Source: Solirubrobacterales bacterium
Lineage (GTDB): Bacteria; Actinomycetota; Thermoleophilia; Solirubrobacterales; 70-9
NCBI GenBank assembly: GCA_030835185.1
Contig: JAUQWL010000175.1
Span: 1-15,817 of the forward strand
DNA: 15,817 bases
Direction: 5' to 3'
A program made the position numbers and the translations under genes. A model generated the notes under the pieces. That model did not search any database, was not told where the DNA came from, and saw only the letters and a program-made list of their open reading frames with translations. Every line of letters starts with the position of its first letter. The stretch's first letter is position 1. Shown here piece by piece: positions 15,445 to 15,817 of this stretch.

Positions 15445-15817
15445 GCGGCCGGTGGGGCCGACCCCGGCTGCTGTGCGGAACTGTCTGTTCCGGGGGCCGG
15501 GCCCGGGGTGCTCGGAAGCGGCGTCTCTGGCTGGGTGACCGGCGTTGAAGGCGGGACCGGCTGGTCGACGTCCTGACCGACCGTCGAAGGTCTGGTCTGG
15601 GTCGGAGCCTGGGGATCGGCCGCCGCGGGCGGAACCTCGGTCGGAATGTCGACGACCTTGCCGCCGAGTCCGTCGTCGGGGGCCTGGTTGCTGATCGGTT
15701 CGGGCTCGATCACCTCCGGCTCTTCGGCGGGCTCTTCAGCCGGGCCCGCGACTTCGACCTCTTCGACCTCGTCGGATGCGACCGGAACCGTCGTCGACGG
15801 TTCGGTGCCGGCACTGG
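15432..15817 (-). CDS. Pro/Glu/Thr-rich C-terminal fragment of an unknown protein
   Basis: The minus-strand frame is open to the window edge, so the 5' part is missing; about 127 residues are visible. A GTG at 15713 is an internal codon, not a convincing start. The visible part is low complexity: first Glu/Val/Ala-rich (EEVEVAGPAEEPAEEPEVIE), then Pro/Thr/Gln/Ser-rich (PPSTPVTQPETPLPSTPGP) to the stop. Such tails are common on actinobacterial envelope proteins (LytR-CpsA-Psr, penicillin-binding and lipoprotein families), often spanning the wall. Nothing here identifies the folded part. Frame bias suggests genuine coding sequence. Confidence 0.55.
   Translation of the reverse strand, partial: SAGTEPSTTVPVASDEVEEVEVAGPAEEPAEEPEVIEPEPISNQAPDDGLGGKVVDIPTEVPPAAADPQAPTQTRPSTVGQDVDQPVPPSTPVTQPETPLPSTPGPAPGTDSSAQQPGSAPPAAPQP

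Noticed and set aside
15338..15576. Plus-strand small frames (63-66 codons) over the tandem repeat
   Set aside because: They are Gly/Arg-rich, overlap the better-supported minus-strand coding frame, and owe their openness to the repeat and GC bias.

Overview
The window reads as a stretch of chromosome from a high-GC actinobacterium. The order mfd, (SurA-like), mazG, eno, ftsB matches the conserved actinobacterial arrangement known from Mycobacterium tuberculosis (mfd, mazG, eno and the FtsB/DivIC gene Rv1024). A csrA gene, a DhnA-type class I aldolase and the overall protein style suggest the deep-branching Thermoleophilia/Solirubrobacterales. That placement is inference, not something the sequence proves. 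I saw no rRNA, tRNA, CRISPR array, insertion sequence or prophage.

Region 1 (1-10480, all plus strand) is a housekeeping cluster. It holds the 3' part of mfd, a membrane-anchored SurA/PrsA-type foldase, mazG, a two-gene Phd/VapB-VapC toxin-antitoxin module, eno, ftsB, a large polytopic GT-C-like membrane protein and a 106-residue unknown. The toxin-antitoxin pair sits between mazG and eno and looks like an insertion into the old cluster: eno begins 14 bases after the vapC stop and has no well-placed Shine-Dalgarno.

Region 2 (10481-11893) is regulatory. A minus-strand gene encodes an HTH protein with long acidic and basic blocks. It diverges from csrA across a 175-base AT-richer region that carries three consecutive perfect palindromes and two -10-like boxes. 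csrA converges on a small coiled-coil/one-TM protein over two tandem hairpins.

Region 3 (11894-13396, minus) is a two-gene unit: class I fructose-bisphosphate aldolase followed 6 bases later by a membrane-anchored staphylococcal-nuclease-type protein. Divergent from it (13496-15314, plus) lie a zinc-ribbon plus rhomboid-like protein that lacks the catalytic Ser and His, a small unknown joined to it by ATGA overlap, and a UPF0173/UlaG-type metallo-hydrolase. The window ends with a 40-bp tandem duplication and the C-terminal part of a Pro/Glu/Thr-rich minus-strand protein.

No complete new defence or mobile system is evident. The points most worth following are the degenerate zinc-ribbon rhomboid, the HTH protein/csrA divergent promoter, the toxin-antitoxin insertion directly upstream of eno, a MazG whose C-terminal half seems to have lost its metal-binding motif, and a recurring TAnnnT box just upstream of genes without Shine-Dalgarno sites, which suggests leaderless transcripts.
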